This document shows positions 49,588 to 61,378 of a stretch of DNA of 64,000 nt, one piece after another. The stretch comes from Rhizomucor pusillus. Lineage: Eukaryota > Mucoromycota > Mucoromycetes > Mucorales > Lichtheimiaceae. Numbering within the stretch: the stretch's first letter is position 1; every line of letters starts with the position of its first letter. The notes beneath the pieces were generated by a model. That model was not told the DNA's origin. It saw nothing but the letters and a program-made list of their open reading frames with translations, and made no database searches. The stretch is from positions 2,275 through 66,274 of the forward strand of contig FWWN02000620.1 in the NCBI GenBank assembly GCA_900175165.2, given 5' to 3'. A program made the translations under genes and the position numbers.

Positions 49588-51062
49588 ATGGCACACTACG
49601 ACGAAAGTTCTTTAGACGATTCTTACAATGCCATTAAAGAGATGCTCAAGGAAGATGCGGAAGCAGTTTGTATGGAATGATATCTCAGGAAAAATTATAG
49701 ATCGCAGCTTGCTCACAAAATTGTTCAAGATTTGTCAGGTTGCGGCGAATCAGTGCTTGAGCTGTTCAGACAAGCAGTTCGTCACATCGTCTCGGCTAGC
49801 GACAAAGATTCCATAGGTCAAAAACGCTCGATAGACATAATAAGCGAAGCAGATGCATTACATGACTTTGCTCAAGAATCTCTTTTGCTATACCGGTACA
49901 AAGATGTGCCTCCTTGTTGGCGTTTGCTAGTCATGGATGCATGCCTGCTGAAAGCAGCCTCTCTTCTGGATTGTTTGCGACAAAGCACAGATATTTTCCA
50001 GACTCAACGGATGGCGCGGGAGATTATCAAAGTTATTGACACAGCAATGATTGTTAGTGGCTCCCCGGGTCAACGGCGACGGGAAGTCTCTCATAAAGTC
50101 GTTGATCTTTTACAAGATTGGCTATCTGCTGACAGGCAGCTACTACAGCAATTTGACAAGTTTGATAACATTAAAAGACAGAAGGTTGTCAAAGTTAATT
50201 CCGCGAAGCGCGTATGGCTCTTGAACAACGCTCCGGATTTTTTATGGTTTGTGAACTACATTCAGTCACCCAGACCGGCACCCTTCATCGTACCAAGCGG
50301 ATCGATCGATCATTGGCCGGCACGTTCTTCTCGACCATGGAGTTCCATGGCGTATCTTGTATCTGTCGCTGGAGATAGGATAGTACCCGTGGAGATTGGG
50401 AGCCAATATACTGATGCAAATTGGCAGCAAAAATTAATGCGGTTTGAAGATTTCATACGCAACCATATTTTACATCAAGCACCAAATGGACCAGCGTACC
50501 TTGCTCAACACGATTTATTTCATCAAATTCCAAGATTGGCAGATGACATCAATGTGCCGGATTATTGCTATGCTTCGCCTCCCATAACGGATCTTTATGA
50601 ACGACCACCGACGCCCGACGTAATCCGGAATGCTTGGTTTGGACCAGGTGGTACGATATCACCATTGCATCATGATCCTTACCACAATATTCTGGCTCAA
50701 GTCGTGGGCTCCAAATATATTCGTTTGTATGCTCCCGAGCAAAGCAAATATCTATATCCATTGGATGGCATCTTGTCAAATACAAGCCAGGTATTATTAC
50801 AATGAATGGAAAAGTCCCAAACTCTAATGTGATAATCGCCAGGTTGATGTCGAAAATATTGATAAAGAGCGATTTCCATTAGCAGATAAGGCAGAGTATA
50901 TCGAATGTGTACTCAAAGCAGGAGAGATGCTCTATATCCCCGTAAGTGGCCATGCTGACTGTATCGTAAGACGGTCCCATTGATGCTTTTGGACCGTAGC
51001 CGAAATGGTGGCATTACGTGCGATCGCTGGAAACGAGCTTCAGCGTCAGCTTTTGGTTTTAA
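49588..51062 (+). CDS. JmjC-domain oxygenase, KDM8/JMJD5 type
   Basis: Fe(II)/2-oxoglutarate oxygenase; the human relative JMJD5 hydroxylates arginine. ATG 49588 gives MAHYDESSLDDSYNAIKEML. An in-frame TGA at about 49678 must be removed by a small intron (best fit 42 bp, GTTTGT..GCAG) before LAHKIVQDLSGCGES. A helical N-domain (about 49720-50230) is followed by the JmjC barrel: VPSGSIDHWPA, MAYLVSVAGDRIVPVEIGSQ, LYERPPTPDVIRNAWFGPGG, then the iron-binding HHDPYHNI. The last exons give GEMLYIP and, after GTAAGT..TAG, PKWWHYVRSLETSFSVSFWF, containing the third iron ligand (WWH). HxD...H is complete. It is convergent with the formin gene, 101 bp apart. Confidence 0.88.
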
Positions 51063-51163
51063 TGAACTTGCGAGTATATGGGAATAAGTGTAAAGAGAAC
51101 AAAGCAAAGATTAATTGGTATGTTTAGAATATTGGTCAATTTTTAGTTTGAATCGAATAATTC

Positions 51164-54100
51164 TTATAAATCGTCTTGCAGGCCGAACTTTTTACGATCA
51201 GTGGCGCGCGATCGAGGCAGAGGAGGACTGTCTTCATCGGTTTGGATGCTCTTTAGAAGGTCTTCAGCCATGACAGCGACGGACTCACTGCGATGCAAAC
51301 GACGTTCGCGGCTAGCAGAACGGTCACCTCTTCTTTTACTATTCGTGTCCAGATCTCCTGCACGTAATCGATCTAATAGATTATCCATGATATTCTTATC
51401 TTCTTCTGTTGGTGATGACGCTTCGGAGGCTATTGTTGATTAAAATATAGTCAGTAAATCAATTGAATCCATATTTGCATTCGAAAACTCACGATCGCTG
51501 GTATCGACACCGCGATTTCTCTGTGCCTTAATCCGTTCTCTGCGTTCTTCCTCCATTTTTCTTGCTTTTTCCATTTGCTCCAGTTTCTTTCGTGCAGTCT
51601 TGTTGTCATTCATAGCACGCTAAGTTTTGATAGTAAGGTCGTATATAATAGTTTTGATATGTTTGTCCTGGAGAACATACCTCCCAGCTGGATGTGAAAG
51701 TTTTGAATATGCCAAAGAATTCGTCCGGTTTCATTTCAGCAGGGTTTTCTCCGTAAAAGGAAACCGCATCTTTGTATGCAACGTCCATGGAAGTGTATCG
51801 AACTTCCAATTCTTCAAACTTCTCCAGTGCCTTTTCTCTGAATTCGTACATTGTCTTGGAATAGTTGTCGCCTTCTGGTGCCTCATAATCTTCTCCATAA
51901 TGTGAGTCCAGTTCCTGGATCAATTTCTGCAAGCCACTGCGAAGTTCATTATAATCTTTCACCATATCCTGCAACGTGACTGGATGCAAAGATGCAAACA
52001 AAAGGTATCCAGACATCAGAAATTCGGAATATAAGGATAGTATTCATTGTCATACCTCGACAAGCTTGGCCGGTTTCTCTGAGGTCATTGAGGAAATTGT
52101 GTATGCGTGGAATTTTGGATTCCACAGTATCCACCAAGAAATGCAGAAGCGTCGTGCTACCTTCAGTTCCCTTTGTATCCACCAGCTACAAAAAAATAAA
52201 CTTTTAATACCGTAAGGCAATAACAAACCAATATAGCAAAATATTCATACTTTGTTGATACTGGCGATCTTGATACCAAAAGCTCCGCCCTGGAATGTTT
52301 TACCGTTCATGAAATTACCCATAACCAGTATAAGCTTTAAACAAATAGACATCATGAGTAGTTTTATTTTTGTACCTATCCACATATAGTACATTTACCT
52401 TCAGCAGTTCCTTGAAAGATTTAGACTCTTTAACTGCAATTGAAGCTTCCAAGACTGAATTCATGTTCTAAAAGAGGTTAATTTTGACAGCATTCCAGAA
52501 TACATGATTATAACCTGCTTACTCTGCTCAATTGCTGGTGCTTCTCCCAGAAGGTGGCTCGATAAAGCATGTTGTCGATACGTTCCTTGTAACGATCAAT
52601 CCTCATGACCTTCAACAGACAAATGTTAGCAACCTGGAAGCAATATCCCTATCCAGGAAGTATGAGTATAATACTTCGTAACAGAAAGCATCGGGTTTTG
52701 ATAATTGTTCTAATTCCTCTTCTGAAGCACCGCTGACAAAAACAGATAGCTTGCCCATCTCTTCTGGAGTGGGGGCATAGCTTTGCAAGTTCCTTAACAA
52801 ATTCTCCGTACAAAGTTTATCGTCCACTGCCAAAATCCTTCTTTTAACTTCAGCGAATGATATATGCTTGAGTTTAGCAAGGATGGCGATATCTAATCCA
52901 TGCAAAGAATGTTAGGTATCGACAGCACATTTTACATATCAAGCATTAAACACTTACTGATACTATAGGCTTTTTTGGAGTCGATGATGCAGATTTCTTG
53001 TTTTTTCTCGACCCCCTTTTTCCGTTTTGGCTCGATAATTTTCTGCGCGAAAATCTCTTGAATAGATGCGAATACGCCCAAGTTTTGTAATTCATCCTCC
53101 AGCGCATCTTCATCCACATCAGAGGTCACCCACACGGTCTTATTAAGTGCCATATTATGCAATTTTGTCCATTGGAGCGCACGCGTCTTTACATCGGGTT
53201 GATATCGCATCACCTTCCTTATCGGTCCCTGCGGCACTGGAGGTGGTACTGGCGCAGAATGTCCCAGCGAAGATGGAGGAGGAGGTGGGGGTGGAGGAGG
53301 TGGAGCAACAGCAGCACCAGCAGCACCATCATCATTACATCCAGCAACTACCACAATACCTCCAGATGGAGGAGGAGGTGGAGGAGGTGGAGGAGGTGGA
53401 GGAGGTGGTGAAGGTATTGATGACACTTTCTGCTTAAGATCCTTTCCTGTACCTGCAGTCCCAGTATTGACTGCCGTTGTAGACAGCGGTGGCGGAGGAG
53501 GTGGTGGTGGTGGAGGAGGAAGCATTTCACCTACATCTCCTGATACTATGCTCAAGGTATTTGAAGGTAGAGCGATCGCAGTTGCTGGCGATGGTTGTCC
53601 TGAGGAAGCTGAAGATGAAAATGGCGGTGGAGGAGGTGGTGATGGAGGAGGAGCTGCAGCGATGGTTGTAGCATGATCCAAATTATCTGACGACTTTGCT
53701 ATAACTGATTCCTTTGAAGCGTTTTCCTGAACAATAATGTCTGGCGAAGACCCTTCCCGATCCTCTGTTTGTCGTCCATCTTTCTGCTTTGATTTTGCGA
53801 GTTTCATTGATATCTCCTTTGCTAGTTCGTTGACAGAGGTCGGTTCATGTTCTTCTTCAGTTGTTGCTGTCAGTATCGGCACCGTATCGGATGATACGAT
53901 GGCGTCGACGATCTGATTGTCTGTTGAAGATTGGTCCGAAGGCTTGCCTTCATCCGAAGTCATTGATGTTCCTCGTGCACCGCGTCTGGTGGATCCAATC
54001 AGAGGCATTGTTCCAGGTATAACAAAACCAGATGGTACACTAGATCCAAGCTGATCCGTGAGACTCGACTTGAAGGCATCCGATAATCCTTGCGCCTTTG

Positions 54101-56573
54101 GTAGCTACCAGTAGCAAAATTTCCATTAACGTCTACGAATCGAATCCTCACAATTGCAATGCATACCGATTGTAGTTCACTTTGAACATCGGAATCTGAT
54201 GGTCTGCCTTCAAGTATTGCTTGGGCTCTAAGGCGGTCAAGTACGTTCGTCACGTCTTCTCTCGATAATCTCCTGTCCGAACGGCTTGCTACGCTATTGT
54301 TTGCATTGGCTGCAGCTGCTACCTGGTACATTTGCTTCAACTGTGCATCCATTGCAGCCAAATTGGCTTTATATTCTTCTTGAACGTCCTTAAGTTTCGC
54401 CTGTAAAGTTTTTATAGTATGCCGGGACATTCGTAGCAAATCTTCCAAAGAATTTGTCTTTTCACGTAACTGACCCACAAGTCCATCTGAAATAGAGTTC
54501 TAGTTGGTGTCTCGAGGCAGATGATATGTACTAACCTCCTTTTAGATTAATCTCCATTTCTAGTTCTTGTTTCTCCCGTATAGCCTTTTCATATGCTTCT
54601 TTGGCTTCCTTTGCTTCTGCAATGGCAGCAGCCAATTGATCTTGCTCAGCAAACTTATCAATAAGACTCGCTACCGACAAGCCAAAACCTCCCGAGAAGT
54701 CTTCAGGTGACAGGCCTTTACGGTCGAGTACTATCTGGGTCACCAAATTATCCAAAAGCTGGTAGTAGCGCACCCTGTATAGAATTGATTAGATTAGACT
54801 TTTTATACGAAAAATGACAGGTCTTCTTACTGTGTTCCTTCTTCATCACGAATGAGCAATAAGTGCTGCAGTGCACTGAGCAGAAAGTCATAGCCTCGAG
54901 TACCCTCTACCCGGGTGAGGATCGATTCAAAAACGTCTCGAGGATCATTCATATCGCTGAGGATTTTTTCATTGTATATTTCAAGCATTTCTTCGTAATC
55001 ATTGTCACTCATTTGCTTGTAAATAGAGATGTGTCGCCGCAAGTGCTCGTTATTGAATTCCATCATCTTATCCATGATGACTTGCAGTCCACTGGCATTC
55101 ATCTGGTTTCGAAGGTGCACTCTGATCTCTAGATCCTCGACGACGCTGATAATGGAGTTTACAAGCATCATATTGGACAGCTTGATGTTATAGTTTGAGC
55201 AAACACTGCCAACATTGTCTTAAAGCCTTTTCACCTACCGCGTAGTCGCTTAGATGATTGTCCGTCCCTAGTTTCCGTACATCTTCACTAGCTCCAACTA
55301 GACTTCCCATACGACCCCGACCGTCCAACGTCACGTCAAGTAGCTTGAGCCATGCATCGAATCGAGCATATTCACGACGATGATCTTTGAGTTTCTCCAT
55401 GGCTTTCAATACTAACTCTTGGCCTTTCGGCAAATCGACATGGCACAAAAATGCAAGGATTTCACAAACAAGCTTGCGCGTTTGTATGGGTGGCGATACA
55501 AGCGATAAAACGACATGATATACACATTGTGGATTTGAAACAACTTCACGTGCACCCCACTAGATGAAACCGAGGAATGGTTGCTATTGCTAAATCATGA
55601 CCTCGGGCTCTCCGCGAGTACTTACCCTGTTATTGATTAGAGACTTGAAGCACTTCAGAATTTCTGCCTCCATTTGTAAGTCCTCTTCCGTCCTATCGGG
55701 CGTTGAATATTAGAAGAATGCGAGAAAAATACAACCGCAGGTTCAATTTACTTACTTTGTATCATGCTTATTTAGCATTCCAACCACATTGGTGATGACT
55801 TGTAAACCGCGTGCCTCGATAAATTGTCGCACCCAGCTATCAAGGTTCGCTTAGCATATCATGGATTCGCTGAACCGCGGGCGCATTGTACCTTAGTGGC
55901 ATTGTTCGGAGGCTGACAGCCAAATGTGCAACCAATCGAGGGGTAACGCCACGCATATCAGGTTCTAAAAATTGTTTGATGTAAAATTCTGGCGTGCTTC
56001 TATCCGGCTCTCGGATGTCGCTGCTGCTCTTTTTAACCGATGCTGGCGGCCCGGTAGAATCTGCCTGCATATCTTGGGAGACCATCAACCATTTCTTTTC
56101 TACGGGAAATGAAAGCATAGCAGTTCTCGCATTCTGGTCATGGATTCCACGTCGAGTCTACGGTAACGTTTAGGCATATTCCTGATTAACTATACACAAT
56201 TGTTTAAATAGGGAGAAGGAAAAGTATCTGCGTACCAGCATCTTTTCAAACAAATCTTCGACTTGCCGTTCGCTCATGCCATTAAATTTGTTGCTATTAT
56301 CATGCGCACTAAAGGATTTTGAAGACTGCGAGCTAGTCACTGAGCAAATATCTCCTGTAGATATCTGAGATACTCCTATTTGATATAAACACGTTTTCTG
56401 CATTGTGTACCTTGGTAATAATCATCGAGAGTGTAAGATGGTGCGGCGCTGGCAGACAGACTATTATGCGCAGATGTGGAGTCCCATGGTCGATGGCTCG
56501 TGGGCGTTGGAGGCCCATCAGCGCCAACTCCTGGTCCGCGACGCTGCTTCGGCTTGCCCTTGATCCCAAACAT
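51164..56573 (-). CDS. Diaphanous-related formin (Bni1/SepA type)
   Basis: Nucleates and elongates unbranched actin filaments for cables and rings at hyphal tips and septa. ATG 56573 gives MFGIKGKPKQRRG. N-terminal exons (56400-54800) hold the GTPase-binding/FH3 region (MSERQVEDLFEKML, LDVESMTRMRTAML, FYIKQFLEP, LVNSIISVVEDLEIRVHLR, DFLLSALQHLLLIRDEEG), then coiled coils (54773-54000). The FH1 exon (54008-52932) has several runs of 6-15 prolines. FH2 begins KTRALQWTKLHN and continues IIDSKKAYSI, ILAKLKHISFAEVKRRIL, FGIFKTFTSSW. The C-terminal exon has a DAD-like MDNLLDRLRAGD and basic tail, so RhoA-type autoinhibition is expected. More than ten introns split the gene. It is convergent with the JmjC gene. 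Confidence 0.92.
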
Positions 56574-58179
56574 TGACCTGCCACTCTGAAACGGAGGTGA
56601 TTCACGAACAACAGGAGTATGATCCTTTATTTTCCGGCCGAAGCTTTTTCAATAGCTGTTATTCCCGCATTTGGTGCAATTTTTGGCCGACATTTGAAAT
56701 AGATTTACTCAGGACTAGCTTTATTTGCATCGTCCTCCATGCTGCAGGAGCGGGCACCAGTCACTGTTTCGGGTGAAGAAGAAAAAACATGCGCCCAAAG
56801 GGATGGCATTTGGGGAGGGGTGGTACCGATTTGCGCAGGGGAATCATTACAATCATAAGCAAAAGAGAACAGTAGAAAAGATCTATCGATATCAGAGACA
56901 TGATGAAAGGAACCTCGACTTGATAACCGAGAGAGAGAGCAAAGGACTGCACATCGCATCAGAGCCGATGATGAAAGAAGACCTCGACTTGATAGGCCAA
57001 AGAGAACAAAATGCAGACATTCATAGACGCCAGAAACGAGGTTAAAGCAAGGCGCGACTTGATGCAAAAGAAAGCAATGGAGAGATGTTCATATGCATGC
57101 TTTATCCTACCATCAGTAGTCAGTCCATATATTAAAATGGGCAGTATTCCAGCTTACCTTCTTGACTGTCTTCATTGATTTCTGTGAGAGAAAGAGAAAG
57201 AGAGAGAAAAGGAGCAGCGGTCTTGCTATTATATACCCATGGCAATAAAAATTTTGCGCGTTTATCGCCACGACGCTGTTATCAGAAACAATGGCCCAAA
57301 CGGCTATATGCTCAGCTACTCGACAACATTTCAGAATGTCTGCGTGTAAAACAGTTTCATAGTATGGAATCTTTTGACAATCAATTTCAATCATGTAGAA
57401 CCCGTATTTAATCGATAGATCCCCACGAATCGATCGTTTTATCAGGTACACAAAGGTATATCTTCGAGATCAATGGAAACCGAATTCAGATGGAATACCG
57501 AAATGTGGAAGCGAAATCAAATATGGATTTGGGCTTCACATCACAAGATTAATGATTATCCGGAACCACGTCTTGGTGCAATGAAAAGGACCGAGTCTGG
57601 GAGTAAATTATTGATCCGTCAATCCATATCGTAGAATTCAATGTAGTATCTAAAACAGCTATTGGATGCTCCTTGCGTCATGTAAAGACACCAATAATTA
57701 TGAAATACAGATACCTGGTCCATAAGAGTAAATTTCCTCTTCATGCGGACCGTGGTGGAGCTCTCCTTGCGTCAGTTGCTGAATATCCAAAAACTTTCAA
57801 GTCCCAATCCTCAGATTAATGCCTGTTCTATCTCCCAAACTCCAAGATTGAGCATTTATTTTGCAGGTAATACCGCTTATGCGCACTTCCATCCAGCGCG
57901 CGGAAAAGATGTCTAAATGAATTAATTATGGTTCTCTACCAAAAAACCGGCACTTCACCCACTCTCCAACAGCCTCCAGAAAAAGGTGTCTTCACACCGA
58001 ATTTTTCGAATTTGAGGGCTCTAGGGGTCAATGACAGAGTAGTGAAGCTTTCCACACGTGAATTTTAGCGCTCAAAGAGGAAGGTTACACGTATTATTTT
58101 TTTAACCGAGACGAGAGTTATTTGGTGACACTTAGAGAGTGGGAAGGAGAGAGAAGAATGTTTATAACTGAGTTTTTCT
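56574..58179. other. Intergenic with a 66-bp tandem repeat
   Basis: No gene supported. Two similar units (56895-56943 and 56961-57010) share the block CCTCGACTTGATA, with a third partial unit near 57049. A (GA)n-like patch lies at 57183-57210. No recognisable RNA gene. Confidence 0.45.
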
Positions 58180-60941
58180 AGACGGCAGCTCGCGAAGCAG
58201 CTGTCTATACGCCAGACACGAACATTTTGGATGATCATGGTCGGCTGCAAGGAACGGAGATCGCATAGAGCTTTTCAAGGCGTTTGCAACGGATAATGCA
58301 AACGAATCTTTGTCAAAAATGTTAAAAAAGGAACTGGAGCGCAATATCTTACTGAAGGTGTGAAAAAATATGGTATCAGGACTGATCGGAGGAGATGCGT
58401 GCCGCATCAGACATTGCGCACATGGCTGATTTGGTCACAGAAATCGCTAACGGCGTCAGCATTGATTTCCGCAAAAATATCGTTTACAATTTCAAAGATC
58501 GTTATCGTGATTACCTTCAGCTGCGTCTCAAGAAAAGGCTCACGTTCCGCTTCGTTGGCCGGCACCGAGGGATGAATTTGTTCAAGATATCGTCGACTCT
58601 GTTCATGACAGAATTCGGCGTGCAGATACACCTCGGATGGCTGCCGCTGTTTCCTCAAACCCAAGGCAAAGGTTCCATTATATCCGCACCGGCAGAGCTC
58701 GCGACCAAGTCGACAGATTTTATAACGGACATGGTGTGACGCTATAAGAACTCCATAGAAACCTTTGATGGTGCCAAGTGCAGACTAGAACTTGAAAATA
58801 AGGCTACAGTGCCAAATGGATGGTCGAGGAACAGAACCAAACTTGTCGCTGCCTTGTTTCAAAGGATCTGGGGAATGTCGCTGGAGCCTGGTGAAATTGG
58901 CGACGATCAAGAAGATCAAGCAGGCGAACCAGGAGAGCCAGAAGAACAAGAGGAACGAGGCAAGGGCCGAGAGACGTGCTTGAAGACCTGCAAGAAAACA
59001 TTCGATGACAGATTGATAATTTGTCGAACAGGAACGCAACGTCGATGCCGACGGTGCGCGTGATGTCAACCTGTTCGAATGTCTCGGTCTCCCAGATCCA
59101 GCCATAACTGGAAGGCAGAATGGGCGGATGAAGACGACGATGACGAAGACGATGACGATACGCTCCATAGGATCCATGGCGGCAAACTCTCCAAAGCGAA
59201 AGGGGCGAAAATGATTCCGCTCTTGATTTATTTCCTGCAAAGGCGCGAAGAAGGTGGTCAGTCGTTTGTCTTGTGTCCTCTTGAAGCATGCCATGAGTCG
59301 CTCTACCCTTCAATGTTTCGTTTGTACAGGATCTCCTCAACAATATTGGTAACTTGGCTCGCCCGATAATCCAGAACCTAGAACAGGAAGAGCAGACTGC
59401 TCAAAGTGTACGGCGAGTACATGAATTGAGGAGAAGTATGTAATATCTATTAAACACGCAACTAATGGTTAATTATTAACCCTCGTAACTGTAGAAAGAG
59501 AAGACTATAATCAAGCCTGTACAGTACTTAAGCGCTTGAACAATAAGGCTGATCCTTTTGGCATCCTCTTCGACATACGGCGACAAGCTACCATCCAACG
59601 AGATGGATATGTGGAGATACGAGACAGAGGCTATATGCGTTGGTTATGCCAAACAATACTAGGTACAGGTAATGAAAGGAAGCTCCGTTTTACGAGACGC
59701 CGTATTTTCCGCACTGATGGCATACGTCTGTACTGCATATACAATGACTGGCTGAGATCTTGCTTCTCGAAGACGACGTGCAAGTACCTTACGGAGCTGA
59801 GGCGCACTATCAGAGAACCTTGTAAGGATATATGGGAAAGGAATTCGCCCGAAAAGCAGTTCGATTATTTGTGGCACCACGATGGTGTAATCGGTATGGT
59901 TTCGGCGAAGTCTGCCGTCGCAGGCATACCAACCAACAGCCCTGGAATTGAAGCTTCACAACTCATTATCAAACGCGGATATCTATATGGCAGAACTATC
60001 CCTAACCGCGACTGGCTTGAGGCACGCAAATCAGCTAACAATATTGACGATATCGAGTCTGGTTTAAGTGAAGGGTCAACGCGCAGTGCTTATGCCAAAT
60101 ATCAGGTGTATCTTCGGTAACCCAAGGCAGACGATAATGGCCTCCGTGTATGGAACTATTATGACAACCGGTCCGTACGCCGCCGGACATGGCACAATTC
60201 CGTATCGCAAAGGTCGTGTGTTGACGAGGCTTGCTATCTTATCATAAATCAAGCCAACAGCACCTTTGCTATGAGTCAACAAATACATCTCGAACGAATT
60301 ATTCAGCGTATCGACCGCCCTTTTATCTATGGTTTCGACCTGGACGGAATGAGCAGGGAATCGAGAAAGGGAGCTCTTGCACCGATGGATCATAAGCTTG
60401 CCAATACTCTTTACCGGAAAATCGAGCAACGTAGCCGTGGCCGTGATAGCACGGAAGCCGATATAGCTAAAAGAGTTGATGAGTATCTCTACTCAAGAAT
60501 GTGCTACTATTACACCAAGCAAGGTCGGGAGCAACGAGTTGATTTTCTGCAGCGAACCCCTGTGGTATCACTACCAGACACGACTCGGTTGGACGATGGT
60601 CTTGAAAAGGTGTTCCAGGTAGTTCGTTGTCCATCTTGCAATCATTTGTTCCATCGCGATAGTAACGCTGCAGACGATCTGGCGTCTTCTATTATACGAT
60701 ATGAGCTACGGTTCCAGCAACGCCCGCACTGGTTTATCCAGCCATCGAGACGTCAAAGACCATCCAGAGAAATGGAACCATTCCAGTCTCCTGAACGGAC
60801 GTCTTCGGGTCGAACTAGAGGAACACAAGAAAGGCCAGAATCGTCCAGAGCTCCTGCGCTAAGGCGATCCGAACGATTACGCTCCAAAAAGCAAAAAGGG
60901 ATCTACGAGTCAAGTGGATAGGGCCTTGCGCCCGGTATTCA
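58180..60941 (+). pseudogene. Fanzor/TnpB-like remnant, copy B
   Basis: A decayed multi-exon gene. The 5' part is readable in fragments (GRLQGTEIA, SLSKMLKKELERNIL, AHMADLVTEIANGVSIDFRK, FKDRYRDYLQLRLKK, RIRRADTPRMAAAV, FHYIRTGRARDQVDRFY, FVQDLLNNIGNLARP) across several frame breaks. The 3' part (59530-60921) is less damaged: YLTELRRTIREP, FDYLWHHDGVIG, IEASQLI, SAYAKYQVYLR, FAMSQQIHLERIIQR, MSRESRKGALAPMDHKL, then RVDEYLYSRMCYYYTKQ, CPSCNHLFHRDSNAADDLAS. CPSC and RD-x-NAA are the second zinc knuckle and RuvC-III of TnpB/Fanzor; the second Cys of the first knuckle is Tyr (60511-60513). An Arg/Ser-rich tail follows. Copy A has CAG where this copy has TAG at 60919, so the tail once ran on to a conserved splice donor at 60942. 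Confidence 0.6.
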
Positions 60942-61378
60942 GTGAGTGTCATTCTTTTCCTATGATATGTTCTTAATGCTCACCATCCGAAACTATGCAC
61001 GCAGCTTGCATGCACTTGGCAAGGAGCCAGGCATGCCTTCGTCACATTTCTAGACAGGTTTGTGAAATGCGTCAATATCAAACTCTCGCAAGACGCGACT
61101 TTATTTTTCGGAAACACAGTACGAGTGAAGGTGGAAGTCATTTCATTAGCTTCTGAACAAGTGATACCGGAGTCATGGAGTTACGTAATATAACTACCGC
61201 AGGAGTCATTTCTGTAACAAAAAACTCTTTGGTGATAGATAAGTTCAAATATCGCAAATTCTCACGGAAAATGGCACTGAATGGGAATAAGGTGAGACGC
61301 CCTTTATTGCACGAATCCAGGTATCTCTAAACAATATCTGCACTCTTGCTTCCGAGAACAACGACGACATAAGAGTGC
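60942..61378. other. Intergenic between Fanzor copy B and V-ATPase E
   Basis: No gene recognised. If the Fanzor-like element carried a guide-RNA end, it would lie in this stretch, but I cannot see a clear conserved structure: it does not match the DNA past copy A beyond the first 20 or so bases. Confidence 0.35.

Noticed and set aside
53147..53676. Plus-strand frames rich in Glu/Val/Gly runs
   Set aside because: They are the antisense of the formin FH1 polyproline repeats; codon sense and domain evidence are on the minus strand.
58785..59343. Long minus-strand frames with hydrophobic stretches
   Set aside because: They overlap the plus-strand Fanzor-like relic, whose fragments match protein blocks; the minus frames have no exon partners or domain.
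60076..60429. Minus-strand 117-codon frame
   Set aside because: Antisense to conserved Fanzor-like blocks; a similar antisense frame appears opposite copy A for the same reason.
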